This document shows, in pieces, positions 1-6,603 of a stretch of 64,000 bases of DNA (position 1 is the stretch's first letter; every line of letters begins with the position of its first letter). The position numbers and the translations under genes are program-made. This DNA is from Streptomyces sp. PH10-H1 (GTDB taxonomy: Bacteria > Actinomycetota > Actinomycetes > Streptomycetales > Streptomycetaceae). The notes below the pieces were generated by a model. That model made no database searches. It saw only the letters and a program-made list of their open reading frames with translations, and was not told the origin of the DNA. The stretch is from NCBI RefSeq assembly GCF_030063355.1, contig NZ_JASISZ010000019.1:1-64000 (forward strand), in the 5' to 3' direction.

Positions 1-150
1 ACGGCATCGCACCCTCCTCGATCAACAACAAGCCGTCCGCTGCCTGCCCCCACCCCTCCACGATCATGCCCCGCACACGAAGAAGCCCCCGCTCATCGAA
101 CAGGGACTCCCTTTGCCACAACGCACTGAGCACGACGCTGACCGCATGAC
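1..150. other. Window edge, no gene recognised
   Basis: I see no convincing reading frame, RNA or repeat here. The short open frames have no ribosome binding site and resemble antisense shadows. It may be the tail of a gene outside the window. Confidence 0.4.
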
Positions 151-186
151 GATGCCCCCGGAGAGCACGGACTCTCCGGGGGCATC
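151..186. terminator. Intrinsic terminator hairpin
   Basis: A perfect 15-bp inverted repeat (151-165 and 172-186) encloses a 6-nt loop. It lies 18 bp past the stop codon of the minus-strand amidase gene. A U-tract is not obvious, as is common for Streptomyces terminators. Confidence 0.75.
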
Positions 187-203
187 GTCACACCTGGGGC
201 GGA

Positions 204-1283
204 TCAGCCCAGCAGCCTGCTCCAGGTACGCGCGTCCACGACGCCGTCCGAAGGGAGCGAGGCGGAGGTCTGGAAGGACTTCACGCCGGCCTCCGTACCG
301 GGCCCGAAGGCGCCGTCCACGGTGGTGGTGATGCCGTGCGCGGTGAGCTGGCTCTGCACGGCCTTCGCCGCGCTGCCGGACGCCCCGCGGGCGAGCGGCG
401 CGACCGCCTGGCTCCAGGTCTGGTTGCCCGCGACGCCGTCGGCCGCCGCGTGGGTGGTGTTCTGGTAGGCGGTCACCGCGCTCAGGGTGGCGGGCCCGAA
501 CGAGCCGTCGACCGTGAGCGTCGCACCGTGCTGCACCAACAGGTACTGGAGCGTCCTGACCTTCTCGCCCGTCGCCCCGCTGCTGAGCATCGGCCACACC
601 GGCCCGGTCGGATCCCCGCCGATCCGCGCCGCCACATCCCGGCGCAGCTGCGGGATCAGCGCGTAGAGGTGGTCGCCGGGGCACTCGGTGTTGTTGAAGT
701 CCCGGTGGCCGTAGATCTGGTAGGCCCGCAGGCCGTACTGCGTGCAGATGTATGTGATCAGGTCCACCAGCACCGCGTACTGCGCACTGCGCGGGTCCAC
801 CGTGCTGTACGTACCCTCGTTCTCGATCCCGATCGCGACGGTGTTCTGCGCCGTGCAGTGCGCGGACTCCACATGCTGGGTCCCGGCGACGAGTGTGGAC
901 AGGCTGTTGTGCCGGCCCTCAGTTATGTACGCGCCCCGGCTGATCGTGAAGTGCTGGCCGGTGTCGATCCAGTGCTCGGTGTCCATCTGGTACGTCTGCA
1001 TCGCCCGCGCGAGCGCGTAGGCGTGGGCCTGCGAGTAGTCGGTGACGTTGTCGGTCGCGGTGTGGTGCACGATGACTTTGTCCGGCGCGCCGTTGATGAG
1101 ACTCAGCGTGCTGCTGGGCGTCCGGGCGCCCCACGTCGTCGTATCGGCGATCACCGGCCCGGTGGCCGCCTGTGCGCTACCCGCCGGCAGCGCGGACGCC
1201 AGCAGCGCCCCCGTCCCGAGAGCGAGGGCTCCGGAGAGCACGGTACGGCGGGCCGGGTGGGACGGCGGGTTGGTCGCTGTCAC
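204..1283 (-). CDS. Tat-exported N-acetylmuramoyl-L-alanine amidase with two peptidoglycan-binding repeats
   Basis: Predicted to cut the amide bond between muramic acid and the stem peptide outside the cell. The 359-residue protein begins with a twin-arginine signal (RR at 12-13, hydrophobic core, Ala-rich cleavage near 39). An Amidase_2/PGRP-like domain follows at about 45-215, with the zinc-ligand type HH pair at 73-74 and a GHRD...C motif near 193-200. Two PG_binding_1 repeats, each with a V-D-G-x-F-G-P signature, occupy about 230-285 and 297-357. The start is GTG preceded by GGGAG. Downstream genes on the same strand are absent, and a strong hairpin follows. The DUF2690 genes lie immediately upstream on the same strand, consistent with a secreted cell-wall set. 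Confidence 0.9.
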   Translation of the reverse strand: MTATNPPSHPARRTVLSGALALGTGALLASALPAGSAQAATGPVIADTTTWGARTPSSTLSLINGAPDKVIVHHTATDNVTDYSQAHAYALARAMQTYQMDTEHWIDTGQHFTISRGAYITEGRHNSLSTLVAGTQHVESAHCTAQNTVAIGIENEGTYSTVDPRSAQYAVLVDLITYICTQYGLRAYQIYGHRDFNNTECPGDHLYALIPQLRRDVAARIGGDPTGPVWPMLSSGATGEKVRTLQYLLVQHGATLTVDGSFGPATLSAVTAYQNTTHAAADGVAGNQTWSQAVAPLARGASGSAAKAVQSQLTAHGITTTVDGAFGPGTEAGVKSFQTSASLPSDGVVDARTWSRLLG

Positions 1284-1352
1284 GATCAGGAACTCCCCTG
1301 GGGGTCACGGGTGGTGTGTGTGGTGGGTGGTACGTGGTGAAAGGCGTCGGCC

Positions 1353-1772
1353 CTAGAACCACTTGGAGCAGATCTGGTTGTTGCCGTGGTCGTCGTACTG
1401 GCACGCGTGCGATACCAGATCGGCGTCGTTGATCATCGCCGTCCATACGGGACCTGAGCCCGTCGGGATCACCGAATAGCCGAAGTACCGGTTGTTCATG
1501 ACCTCGTACTTGTAGAACGGAACACCGTTCCTGCCCCGCGCCCAGGCGGTCCGGCAGTACGGGCTGTAGCGCAGCTCCACGCCGGTGTACGTCGTCGACA
1601 CGGTCTCCGCGTCGTTCTGGCAGACGGTCGTGCTCGGATCCAGGCCGTTGCACAGATCCGTCTGGCACCAGGTCGCGGCGGACGCCGGTGAGGCCCCGGC
1701 GAACAGCACGCCGGACGCGGCCAGGGTCATGGCCGCGCCGGCCGTGGCGAAGCGCCGGGAGAGGTTACGCAT
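1353..1772 (-). CDS. Secreted DUF2690 family protein, copy 1
   Basis: A 139-residue exported protein of unknown function. It has a Sec-type signal peptide (about 1-32, ending A-S-A) and a mature domain with paired cysteines (C..C near the N-terminus, then a C-x-N-D-A motif) and the family hallmark E-L-R-Y-S-P-x-C-R-x-A-W-A-R. These features match the DUF2690 family, common in Streptomyces. It ends in W-F, while copies 2 and 3 end in L-Y. It is the first of three tandem paralogues, separated by 26 bp from copy 2. Cell-wall or extracellular action is inferred from the neighbouring amidase and peptidoglycan-binding genes. Confidence 0.8.
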   Translation of the reverse strand: MRNLSRRFATAGAAMTLAASGVLFAGASPASAATWCQTDLCNGLDPSTTVCQNDAETVSTTYTGVELRYSPYCRTAWARGRNGVPFYKYEVMNNRYFGYSVIPTGSGPVWTAMINDADLVSHACQYDDHGNNQICSKWF

Positions 1773-1798
1773 GATGAACTCCGCTCTTCCCGGTGCCG

Positions 1799-2227
1799 TC
1801 AGTACAAGATGGTCGTGCTATAGCCGCCGTTCGTGAACTTCTCACTCGCCTGCGACTGGATGCCCGCGTCGTTCACCATCAGGGTGTAGTAGTTCCCCGA
1901 CGCGGAATCCGGGACGAACTTGGAGTAGGACTGCCCGTTCGTGTTGGCGATCTTGATGGTGGTCGAGTCGCCGCGGACTCCGCCCACTCTGCGGGCCCAG
2001 GCGGCACGGCAGGTGGGGCTGTAACGCAGCTCGATGCCGGTGAACCCGATGTCCACCGTGGTCGCGTCGTTCGCGCAGATGGTCGCGGCGGGGTCCAGGC
2101 CGGTGCAGTTGGAGGCGTAGCAACTCGTCGCGGCGGAAGCGGGCGAGGCGACACCGACCATCAGGCCGGACGCGGCCAGGGTCATGACGGCGCCGGCCGT
2201 TGCGAAACGCCGGGAATTGGTGCGCAT
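1799..2227 (-). CDS. Secreted DUF2690 family protein, copy 2
   Basis: A 142-residue paralogue of the two flanking genes. The chosen ATG follows a GAGGGAG ribosome binding site and begins a signal peptide ending A-S-A at about residue 31. The frame is open much further upstream, but that part has no signal or ribosome site and is antisense-like. The mature part keeps the paired cysteines and the E-L-R-Y-S-P-T-C motif, but its C-terminal half diverges from copies 1 and 3. No enzyme motif is visible. Function unknown. Confidence 0.78.
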   Translation of the reverse strand: MRTNSRRFATAGAVMTLAASGLMVGVASPASAATSCYASNCTGLDPAATICANDATTVDIGFTGIELRYSPTCRAAWARRVGGVRGDSTTIKIANTNGQSYSKFVPDSASGNYYTLMVNDAGIQSQASEKFTNGGYSTTILY

Positions 2228-2307
2228 GGAGTACTCCCTCGTCAGAAAAGGCTGAATCGATCGGGCGGCCCGAGCGCCGAGGGCACCGGAATGCCGGCTC
2301 GCGCCGT

Positions 2308-2372
2308 ATACGGGTGCGGGTATGTGCGGGTGCGGGTGCGGGTGCGTGCGGTGCGGCTGCGGGTGTGTGCGG
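2308..2372. repeat. GTGCGG-type hexamer tandem repeat
   Basis: The spacer between DUF2690 copies 2 and 3 consists of about ten degenerate copies of a G/T-rich hexamer (GGGTGC, GGTGCG and variants). It looks like replication slippage and carries no gene. Confidence 0.6.
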
Positions 2373-2373
2373 C

Positions 2374-2790
2374 CTAGTACAAGGCGCTGCAGCTCACGTT
2401 TCCGGGGTACGGCGAACCGCACGCGTGCGACAGGAGGTCCTTGTCGTTGATCATCAGGGTCCAGGTGACGACTCCGTCCCCCGGCACCCACGCGTCGTAC
2501 CGCTGGCCGGCGTTGTTCTCGACAAAGAGCTGGGCTCCGGCCTTGGCGTACTTCTGCCGGGCCCACACGGCGCGGCACGAGGGGCTGTAGCGCAGCTCCG
2601 TGTTGACGTTGCTCTCCCCCACGGTGACGGCGTCGTTCTGACATGTGGTGCCGGCCGGGTCCCGGCCGGTGCAGCCGTTCGCGTAGCAGCTGGTGGCCGC
2701 GGAGGCCGGGGAGGAGAGGAAGACGACGCCGGAGACGGCCATGGCGAAGGCCGCTCCCGTGGTGAGGATCCGGCGGGACAGGGCGGGCAT
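2374..2790 (-). CDS. Secreted DUF2690 family protein, copy 3
   Basis: A 138-residue paralogue of the two preceding genes. The ATG at the right end follows AAGGGAG with good spacing and opens a signal peptide ending A-S-A near residue 31. The mature region carries C-Y-A-N-G-C, C-Q-N-D-A and E-L-R-Y-S-P-S-C-R, as in the family. The C-terminal segment (W-T-L-M-I-N-D-K-D near 115) closely matches copy 1. It is divergent from the peptidoglycan-binding gene at 2984, with about 190 bp between the two starts, so a bidirectional promoter region is likely. Biochemical role unknown. Confidence 0.78.
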   Translation of the reverse strand: MPALSRRILTTGAAFAMAVSGVVFLSSPASAATSCYANGCTGRDPAGTTCQNDAVTVGESNVNTELRYSPSCRAVWARQKYAKAGAQLFVENNAGQRYDAWVPGDGVVTWTLMINDKDLLSHACGSPYPGNVSCSALY

Positions 2791-2983
2791 GCGGAACTCC
2801 CTTGTCGGTGCATCGGCACAGGGGACAGCTGACATGGCCAATCTCCACCGCCCTGCGCCGTCCCGGCACCGGTCCCGCGTCCCCAGAGCGTCCCAGGGAC
2901 GCGGACTCCCTGGTGGGACGCCGGCTCCCGGGCCGAGCATGGGTGGTGCACCGCGTATCACCTCAGAAGGAGTTCCCCGCGCC

Positions 2984-3385
2984 ATGCGCTTCGTTCGCCC
3001 CGCCCGGACCATCGCGGTCCTCAGCCTCACCGCTCTCGCCGCCACCGCGGCCGTGACCGCCCCGGCGCAAGCCACCACGTCCCGCAGCGCCTGCTTCCAG
3101 TCGGCCGGCACCCGTACGTCGCCGAACGGTGGATGGACCATCCCCGCGGTGTACCTCAGGCTGGGATCCAGCGGCATCTGCGTACGGGAGCTCCAGGAGG
3201 ACCTCGCCTCCTTCGGCGTCACCCTCGACGAGTGGAACAACGGGACCTTCATCGACGGCCGGTTCGGCCCGCGCACCGACCATGCGCTCCGGCGGATCCA
3301 GAGCGACCTCCACCTCGACGCGGACGGCGTCGTCGGCCCGCTGACCTGGCAGGCCCTCGTATCCGGCACGTCGATGGACGGCTGA
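2984..3385 (+). CDS. Small secreted peptidoglycan-binding protein
   Basis: A 133-residue exported protein made almost entirely of one PG_binding_1 domain. The ATG follows AGAAGGAG at 2965-2972. The signal peptide runs to about residue 30 (A-P-A-Q-A). The domain at about 55-125 shows the typical L-x-x-G-S-x-G-x-x-V-R-x-L-Q start, D-G-x-F-G-P-R-T and D-G-V-V-G-P-L-T-W end. No catalytic domain is attached, so it may anchor or modulate at the cell wall. It is transcribed away from the DUF2690 cluster and ends at a strong terminator. Confidence 0.85.
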   Translation: MRFVRPARTIAVLSLTALAATAAVTAPAQATTSRSACFQSAGTRTSPNGGWTIPAVYLRLGSSGICVRELQEDLASFGVTLDEWNNGTFIDGRFGPRTDHALRRIQSDLHLDADGVVGPLTWQALVSGTSMDG

Positions 3386-3406
3386 AGCCGCGCCTGAGCG
3401 CAGACG

Positions 3407-3446
3407 TGAGCCGGCCCCCGGGGAACAATCACCGGGGGCCGGCTCA
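3407..3446. terminator. Strong hairpin terminator, probably bidirectional
   Basis: Perfect 15-bp arms (3407-3421 and 3432-3446) flank a 10-nt A-rich loop. It sits 21 bp after the peptidoglycan-binding gene and 20 bp before the end of the lectin remnant on the other strand. Confidence 0.75.
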
Positions 3447-3465
3447 TGCTCATGCCACTTCGGTG

Positions 3466-3780
3466 TCAGTACCACATCTGATTCTGTTCAGCGGTGCACA
3501 TCCACTGGATCGCCGCGGTGCCCCAAGAGGTGCTGCGCCCCGCCATGTCGAGGCAGCTTCCCTCATGGTTGATGAGCTGGTACACGCCAATCCCGTTGGG
3601 GCCCCACTCCTGATCGGGGTTGCCGTTGCACCCCCACTGGATCGCCTTCGCTCCCCAGCCCGATCCGTAGATCCCCAGGCACAGACCCGAGTTGATATTG
3701 CGGATCTCATACTTGTGGTACTTGGTCTCGACGAAACGCCACTGCTGGTCGGCGTAAACGCGCCCGTTTCCGCCGACGTT
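3466..3780 (-). pseudogene. Ricin B-type lectin domain, 3' gene remnant
   Basis: Read on the minus strand, this frame encodes about 105 residues with lectin-repeat hallmarks: D-Q-Q-W-R-F, S-G-L-C-L-G-I, A-I-Q-W-G-C, D-Q-E-W, G-S-C-L-D-M-A, A-I-Q-W-M-C and a terminal N-Q-M-W-Y stop. This is the carbohydrate-binding module found at the C-terminus of secreted actinomycete glycosidases. The frame stays open for about 40 more codons upstream to a stop near 3903, but no ATG, GTG or TTG start with a ribosome site precedes the domain. The enzyme part and signal peptide are missing, so I call it a truncated gene. The cut lies beside the 21-bp repeats bracketing the TA pair. Confidence 0.65.
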
Positions 3781-3864
3781 AGGAGCCGCCGGTCCCGTCC
3801 CGCCATCGTTGACCGTCCCAGGGACGACCCCGCCCGTCCCAGAGACGCGCCACCGGTGGCTGAG

Positions 3865-3925
3865 GTTCAGGCGGTGCGAAGTGCGGGGCGGGTTCGTGGC
3901 TGGCGTTCAGGCAATGCGAAGTGCG
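3865..3925. repeat. Two copies of a 21-bp direct repeat left of the TA pair
   Basis: Positions 3865-3885 and 3905-3925 carry the same 21-mer (GTTCAGGC, two variable bases, TGCGAAGTGCG). A third copy with three changes lies at 4749-4769, beyond the toxin gene. The three copies bracket the TA module. Confidence 0.65.
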
Positions 3926-4036
3926 TTCCTGCGTCGCTTCGCTCCTGGCCAGCTCCTGGCCCGGGCGGAGTGGGGGCCTGCCGCTGCGCGCCTGAGCGCG
4001 CTCGGCCTTTGCCAGGACGCCCGCTCGACCCTACAG

Positions 4037-4064
4037 TGGATATACGCGGTACTCAGATGGATAT
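4037..4064. promoter_or_regulatory. Candidate TA operator, two TGGATAT repeats
   Basis: Identical heptamers at 4037-4043 and 4058-4064 start 21 bp apart (two helical turns), immediately before the GGAGG ribosome site (4068-4072) of the antitoxin. Binding by the antitoxin is inferred from the usual autoregulation of TA operons. Confidence 0.35.
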
Positions 4065-4080
4065 CCCGGAGGTGGCCGGC

Positions 4081-4290
4081 ATGACCAAGACCTTGATCGA
4101 CATTGACGAGCAGCTCCTCGCTGACGCGGCTGTCGCCTTCGGCACGAAGACCAAGAAGGACACCGTCAACGCAGCCCTCCTGGAGGGGGTGACGCGCAAG
4201 CGTCGGGCCGTAGCGCTGGCGAGACTGGCGGCCAAGGCGGACGCAGGCCAGTTCGATGTGCTCCTGGACAAGGAGAACTACCGACGATGA
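4081..4290 (+). CDS. vapB: VapB-type antitoxin
   Basis: A 69-residue protein that should neutralise the PIN toxin encoded next to it and repress its own operon. The N-terminal half (T-L-I-D-I-D-E-Q-L-L, then a T-K-x-D-T-V-N-A-A-L motif) is the ribbon-helix-helix pattern of VapB antitoxins. The basic and acidic C-terminus would wrap the toxin. The ATG at 4081 has GGAGG eight bases upstream. An in-frame ATG at 4057 is less well placed. The stop codon overlaps the toxin start by 4 bp (ATGA), a translational coupling typical of these modules. Confidence 0.85.
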   Translation: MTKTLIDIDEQLLADAAVAFGTKTKKDTVNAALLEGVTRKRRAVALARLAAKADAGQFDVLLDKENYRR

Positions 4291-4706
4291 GCGCAGCCGT
4301 CTACTTGATCGACACGAGCGCTCTGGCCCGGATCCTCAAGGATCCCGTGCGCAGCACATGGAAGAAGCCGCTCGAAGAGGGCATCATCGCCGTCTGTCCG
4401 ATCACGGAGATCGAGTACCTCTACAGCGCCCGGAACGCCGAAGACCGCGTAGAGCTCGCCGAAGATCTCAAGGCGCTCTTCAGCTGGGCCCTCATGGACG
4501 ACCGCGCCTACGCACACGCCTGGGATGTTCAGAAGGCGCTCACGGGGCGCAGTCAGTACCGCTCGGCAGGTGCGGTCGACCTGCTGGTCGCCGCCACCGC
4601 CGAGCTGCAGAGACTGACCGTGCTGCACTACGACAACGACTTCGAGACCATCGCCGCAGTTACCCGCCAGCCCACTCAGTGGCTGGCTCCTCCAGGCACA
4701 CTCTGA
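4287..4706 (+). CDS. vapC: VapC-type PIN-domain toxin
   Basis: A 139-residue predicted Mg2+-dependent endoribonuclease. PIN hallmarks are visible: L-I-D-T-S-A-L with D9, the acidic E41/E43 in T-E-I-E-Y-L, D98 in A-V-D-L-L-V-A-A and D116/D118 in the Y-D-N-D-F motif. All key acidic residues are present, so the toxin should be active. It overlaps the antitoxin by 4 bp. The RNA target cannot be told from sequence. A 9-bp inverted repeat at 4748-4756 and 4775-4783 lies just downstream and may end transcription. It is built from the third 21-bp repeat copy. Confidence 0.88.
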   Translation: MSAAVYLIDTSALARILKDPVRSTWKKPLEEGIIAVCPITEIEYLYSARNAEDRVELAEDLKALFSWALMDDRAYAHAWDVQKALTGRSQYRSAGAVDLLVAATAELQRLTVLHYDNDFETIAAVTRQPTQWLAPPGTL

Positions 4707-4748
4707 CCGCCGCCCGGACCGAATACGGGACGGTCGACAGGGGCCGGG

Positions 4749-4769
4749 GTTCAGGCTGTACGGAGTGCG
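4749..4769. repeat. Third copy of the 21-bp repeat, right of the TA pair
   Basis: Matches the copies at 3865 and 3905 with three substitutions. Its first nine bases also form an inverted repeat with 4775-4783. The related string GCCTGAACC recurs at 4846-4854. Confidence 0.55.
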
Positions 4770-4853
4770 ATTCTGCCTGAACCGCAGCCCCGCACCCGCC
4801 GGTTGCTCATCGCACCGGGGAGCGCAGCGAGCCGGGGACGCTTGGCCTGAACC

Positions 4854-5054
4854 TCAGCCCGCCAACCCGTCGAGTTTCCCCGACTTGACAGCCCGCAGGA
4901 ACGCGCGGAGCGCGGCGGGGGTGGTTGTGACGACCCGAGCGGGGTCGTCACTCTCCCGGAGGTGAGGCGTGCCCGCAGGGCCGGCGGCCAGCTCGACGCA
5001 GTTCGCGGCGCCGCCCTCGCTGAAGCTGGACTTCTGCCACCTGAGCTGAGACAT
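4854..5054 (-). CDS. DUF397 domain protein
   Basis: A 66-residue protein with the DUF397 pattern: W-x-K-S-S-F-S at the start, then N-C-V-E-L-A, a central R-E-S-D-D-P and a C-terminal F-L-x-x-V-K-x-G. It is 10 bp downstream of the XRE regulator on the same strand, so both are probably one transcript. In Streptomyces these small proteins pair with XRE/DUF5753 regulators and often with ATP-binding proteins, as here. Some such pairs influence development and antibiotic production. The molecular role of this one is unknown. Confidence 0.85.
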   Translation of the reverse strand: MSQLRWQKSSFSEGGAANCVELAAGPAGTPHLRESDDPARVVTTTPAALRAFLRAVKSGKLDGLAG

Positions 5055-5064
5055 GTGCGCCTTC

Positions 5065-5949
5065 CTAGAGCAGGGGGTACAGGATCCGCTCGATGAGGCC
5101 GATCGAGTCCTTCGTCACGCGGGCCTCCGGCAGCGCAGCGGCATCAACGGGAGGGAGTGCGTCCTCCCCCAACTTAGCGAACCAGCCGTTGTACTTGGCG
5201 ATCGAGTCGGACTCCTCCAGGTACAGAGACTGCTCGATGTGCGACACGACCGCTGTGGCCAGTTCGGAGACTCTCGGCTCGATCACCACGAACCCCGTTC
5301 CGAACCCCACGCGACCGTCGAACGGCAGGATCTGGATGGTCACGTTGGGGAGCCGGGACATCTCGATCAGCCGGAGCAACTGGCCTCGCATGACTGCTCG
5401 GTCACCCAACGAGAGGCTGAGCGCGGCCTCGTGGATGATCGCGTGAAGATGCGGGGCCCGCTCGCCTGTGAGCAGCTTCTGCCGCCGCATGCGGAATTCG
5501 ACGGCGGCGCTCTGCTCTTCCTCAGAGGCTTTCGCGTACCCGTCCCGGTGAAGCACGGCAGCGTACTCCTGTGTCTGCAGCAATCCGGGAATGAACATCG
5601 GTTCGTAGTTACCGAGCCTGACGGCACTTGTCTCAAGTTCGGCCAGATCCAGGTGCGGAGCACCGAGCAGCTTGCGGTACTCGCTCCACCAGCCCTTGCC
5701 CGAGTCCTGACCCAACTCGATCAGAGCTTCGATAAACGGGCTAGCACTAACACCAGATGCTTCCGCCAGGCGCTGCACGCGCTCCGCGAAGAGGCCCGTC
5801 TTCCCCACCTCGACATTGCTGAGCTGGGGCTGCTTCATGCCCAGAAGAGACGCAGCCTCGGTTGAGGACAGTCCCGCCCGCTCGCGCAATCGGCGTACTT
5901 CCGCCCCGAATCGGCGCTGGCGATAGGTGGGATTGACTCTCAGCCCCAT
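5065..5949 (-). CDS. XRE-family helix-turn-helix regulator with DUF5753 domain
   Basis: A 294-residue cytoplasmic DNA-binding protein. The N-terminus (about 12-65) is an XRE helix-turn-helix (A-E-V-R-R-L-R-E-R-A-G-L-S-S-T-E-A-A through Q-P-Q-L-S-N-V-E-V-G). The rest is DUF5753, recognisable by Y-E-P-M-F-I-P-G-L-L-Q-T-x-E-Y-A and the Q-I-L-P-F motif. The ATG follows AGGGAGG. It is divergent from the ATP-binding gene at 6109 and cotranscribed with the DUF397 gene. Frames upstream of this ATG lack a ribosome site. It probably regulates the divergent promoters. Confidence 0.88.
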   Translation of the reverse strand: MGLRVNPTYRQRRFGAEVRRLRERAGLSSTEAASLLGMKQPQLSNVEVGKTGLFAERVQRLAEASGVSASPFIEALIELGQDSGKGWWSEYRKLLGAPHLDLAELETSAVRLGNYEPMFIPGLLQTQEYAAVLHRDGYAKASEEEQSAAVEFRMRRQKLLTGERAPHLHAIIHEAALSLSLGDRAVMRGQLLRLIEMSRLPNVTIQILPFDGRVGFGTGFVVIEPRVSELATAVVSHIEQSLYLEESDSIAKYNGWFAKLGEDALPPVDAAALPEARVTKDSIGLIERILYPLL

Positions 5950-6032
5950 GCGACCTCCCTGAGTGACGCGCATAGTTTTACCCAGCGAGGCCGGGCGCGT
6001 CCACAACGTAACTACCCTTCCCGCCCAACGGG

Positions 6033-6062
6033 TTGAATAACTAGCACGAATCCCGCTACCGT
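6033..6062 (+). promoter_or_regulatory. Candidate promoter of the ATP-binding gene
   Basis: TTGAAT (6033-6038) and TACCGT (6057-6062) are separated by 18 bp and lie about 47 bp before the ATG. It is a plausible -35/-10 pair but rests on sequence likeness only. Confidence 0.3.
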
Positions 6063-6108
6063 GAGTATGCCATCGGTCACAGAAAACCCCACACCTGGAG
6101 GCTGCCAC

Positions 6109-6525
6109 ATGTGCATGCCCGACGAGCCCTGGTCCTACGGTCTCTATATCCCCCACGACCCCCGCGCCGTCGGCATCGTCAGAGCCACCCTGCGGAGCAT
6201 CCTCGCGGCGGCGCGGCTGGACTGTCTCATCGATACCACCGAGCTGCTGGTGTCGGAGCTGGTCACCAACGCCTACCGGCACAGCGGCTGCGACGACGCG
6301 TTCGTCAGTGTGGACTGGGTTCCGGACGATCTGCGGGTGGCCATCTGGGACACCGGGCCGTCGCTGCCGCGCACGCTGGAGCCCGGGCCGGAGGACGAGA
6401 GCGGGCGCGGGCTGGGGCTGGTCGAGGCGCTCGCGGAGACTTGGGGGGTGGACGAGTCCACCGACAAGGCGGGCGCGGTCACGGGCAAGGCGGTGTGGTT
6501 CCGCATGGCGCCGAAGTCGGCCTGA
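6109..6525 (+). CDS. ATP-binding anti-sigma-like protein (HATPase_c_2)
   Basis: A 138-residue single-domain protein of the RsbW-like GHKL ATPase group. The N-box is visible as S-E-L-V-T-N-A-Y-R-H, the G1 box as I-W-D-T-G-P, and the G2 box as S-G-R-G-L-G-L-V. The start at 6109 has GGAGG at 6097-6101 with 7-nt spacing. A GTG at 6061 and an ATG at 6067 are in frame but lack a ribosome site. Divergent to an XRE regulator and DUF397 gene, it completes the triad often seen in Streptomyces. It could bind a sigma factor or an anti-anti-sigma protein; the partner is unknown. Confidence 0.85.
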   Translation: MCMPDEPWSYGLYIPHDPRAVGIVRATLRSILAAARLDCLIDTTELLVSELVTNAYRHSGCDDAFVSVDWVPDDLRVAIWDTGPSLPRTLEPGPEDESGRGLGLVEALAETWGVDESTDKAGAVTGKAVWFRMAPKSA

Positions 6526-6540
6526 CGGCAGTCCACGTCG

Positions 6541-6580
6541 AAGGGGTGTCCTCGGTTCGTGAGAACCGAGGACACCCCTT
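6541..6580. terminator. Perfect bidirectional terminator
   Basis: 18-bp perfect arms (6541-6558 and 6563-6580) with a 4-nt loop. It separates the convergent ATP-binding gene and the oligopeptide transporter operon. Confidence 0.88.
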
Positions 6581-6603
6581 CACCGTAAAGCGCGGGCCGC
6601 AGG

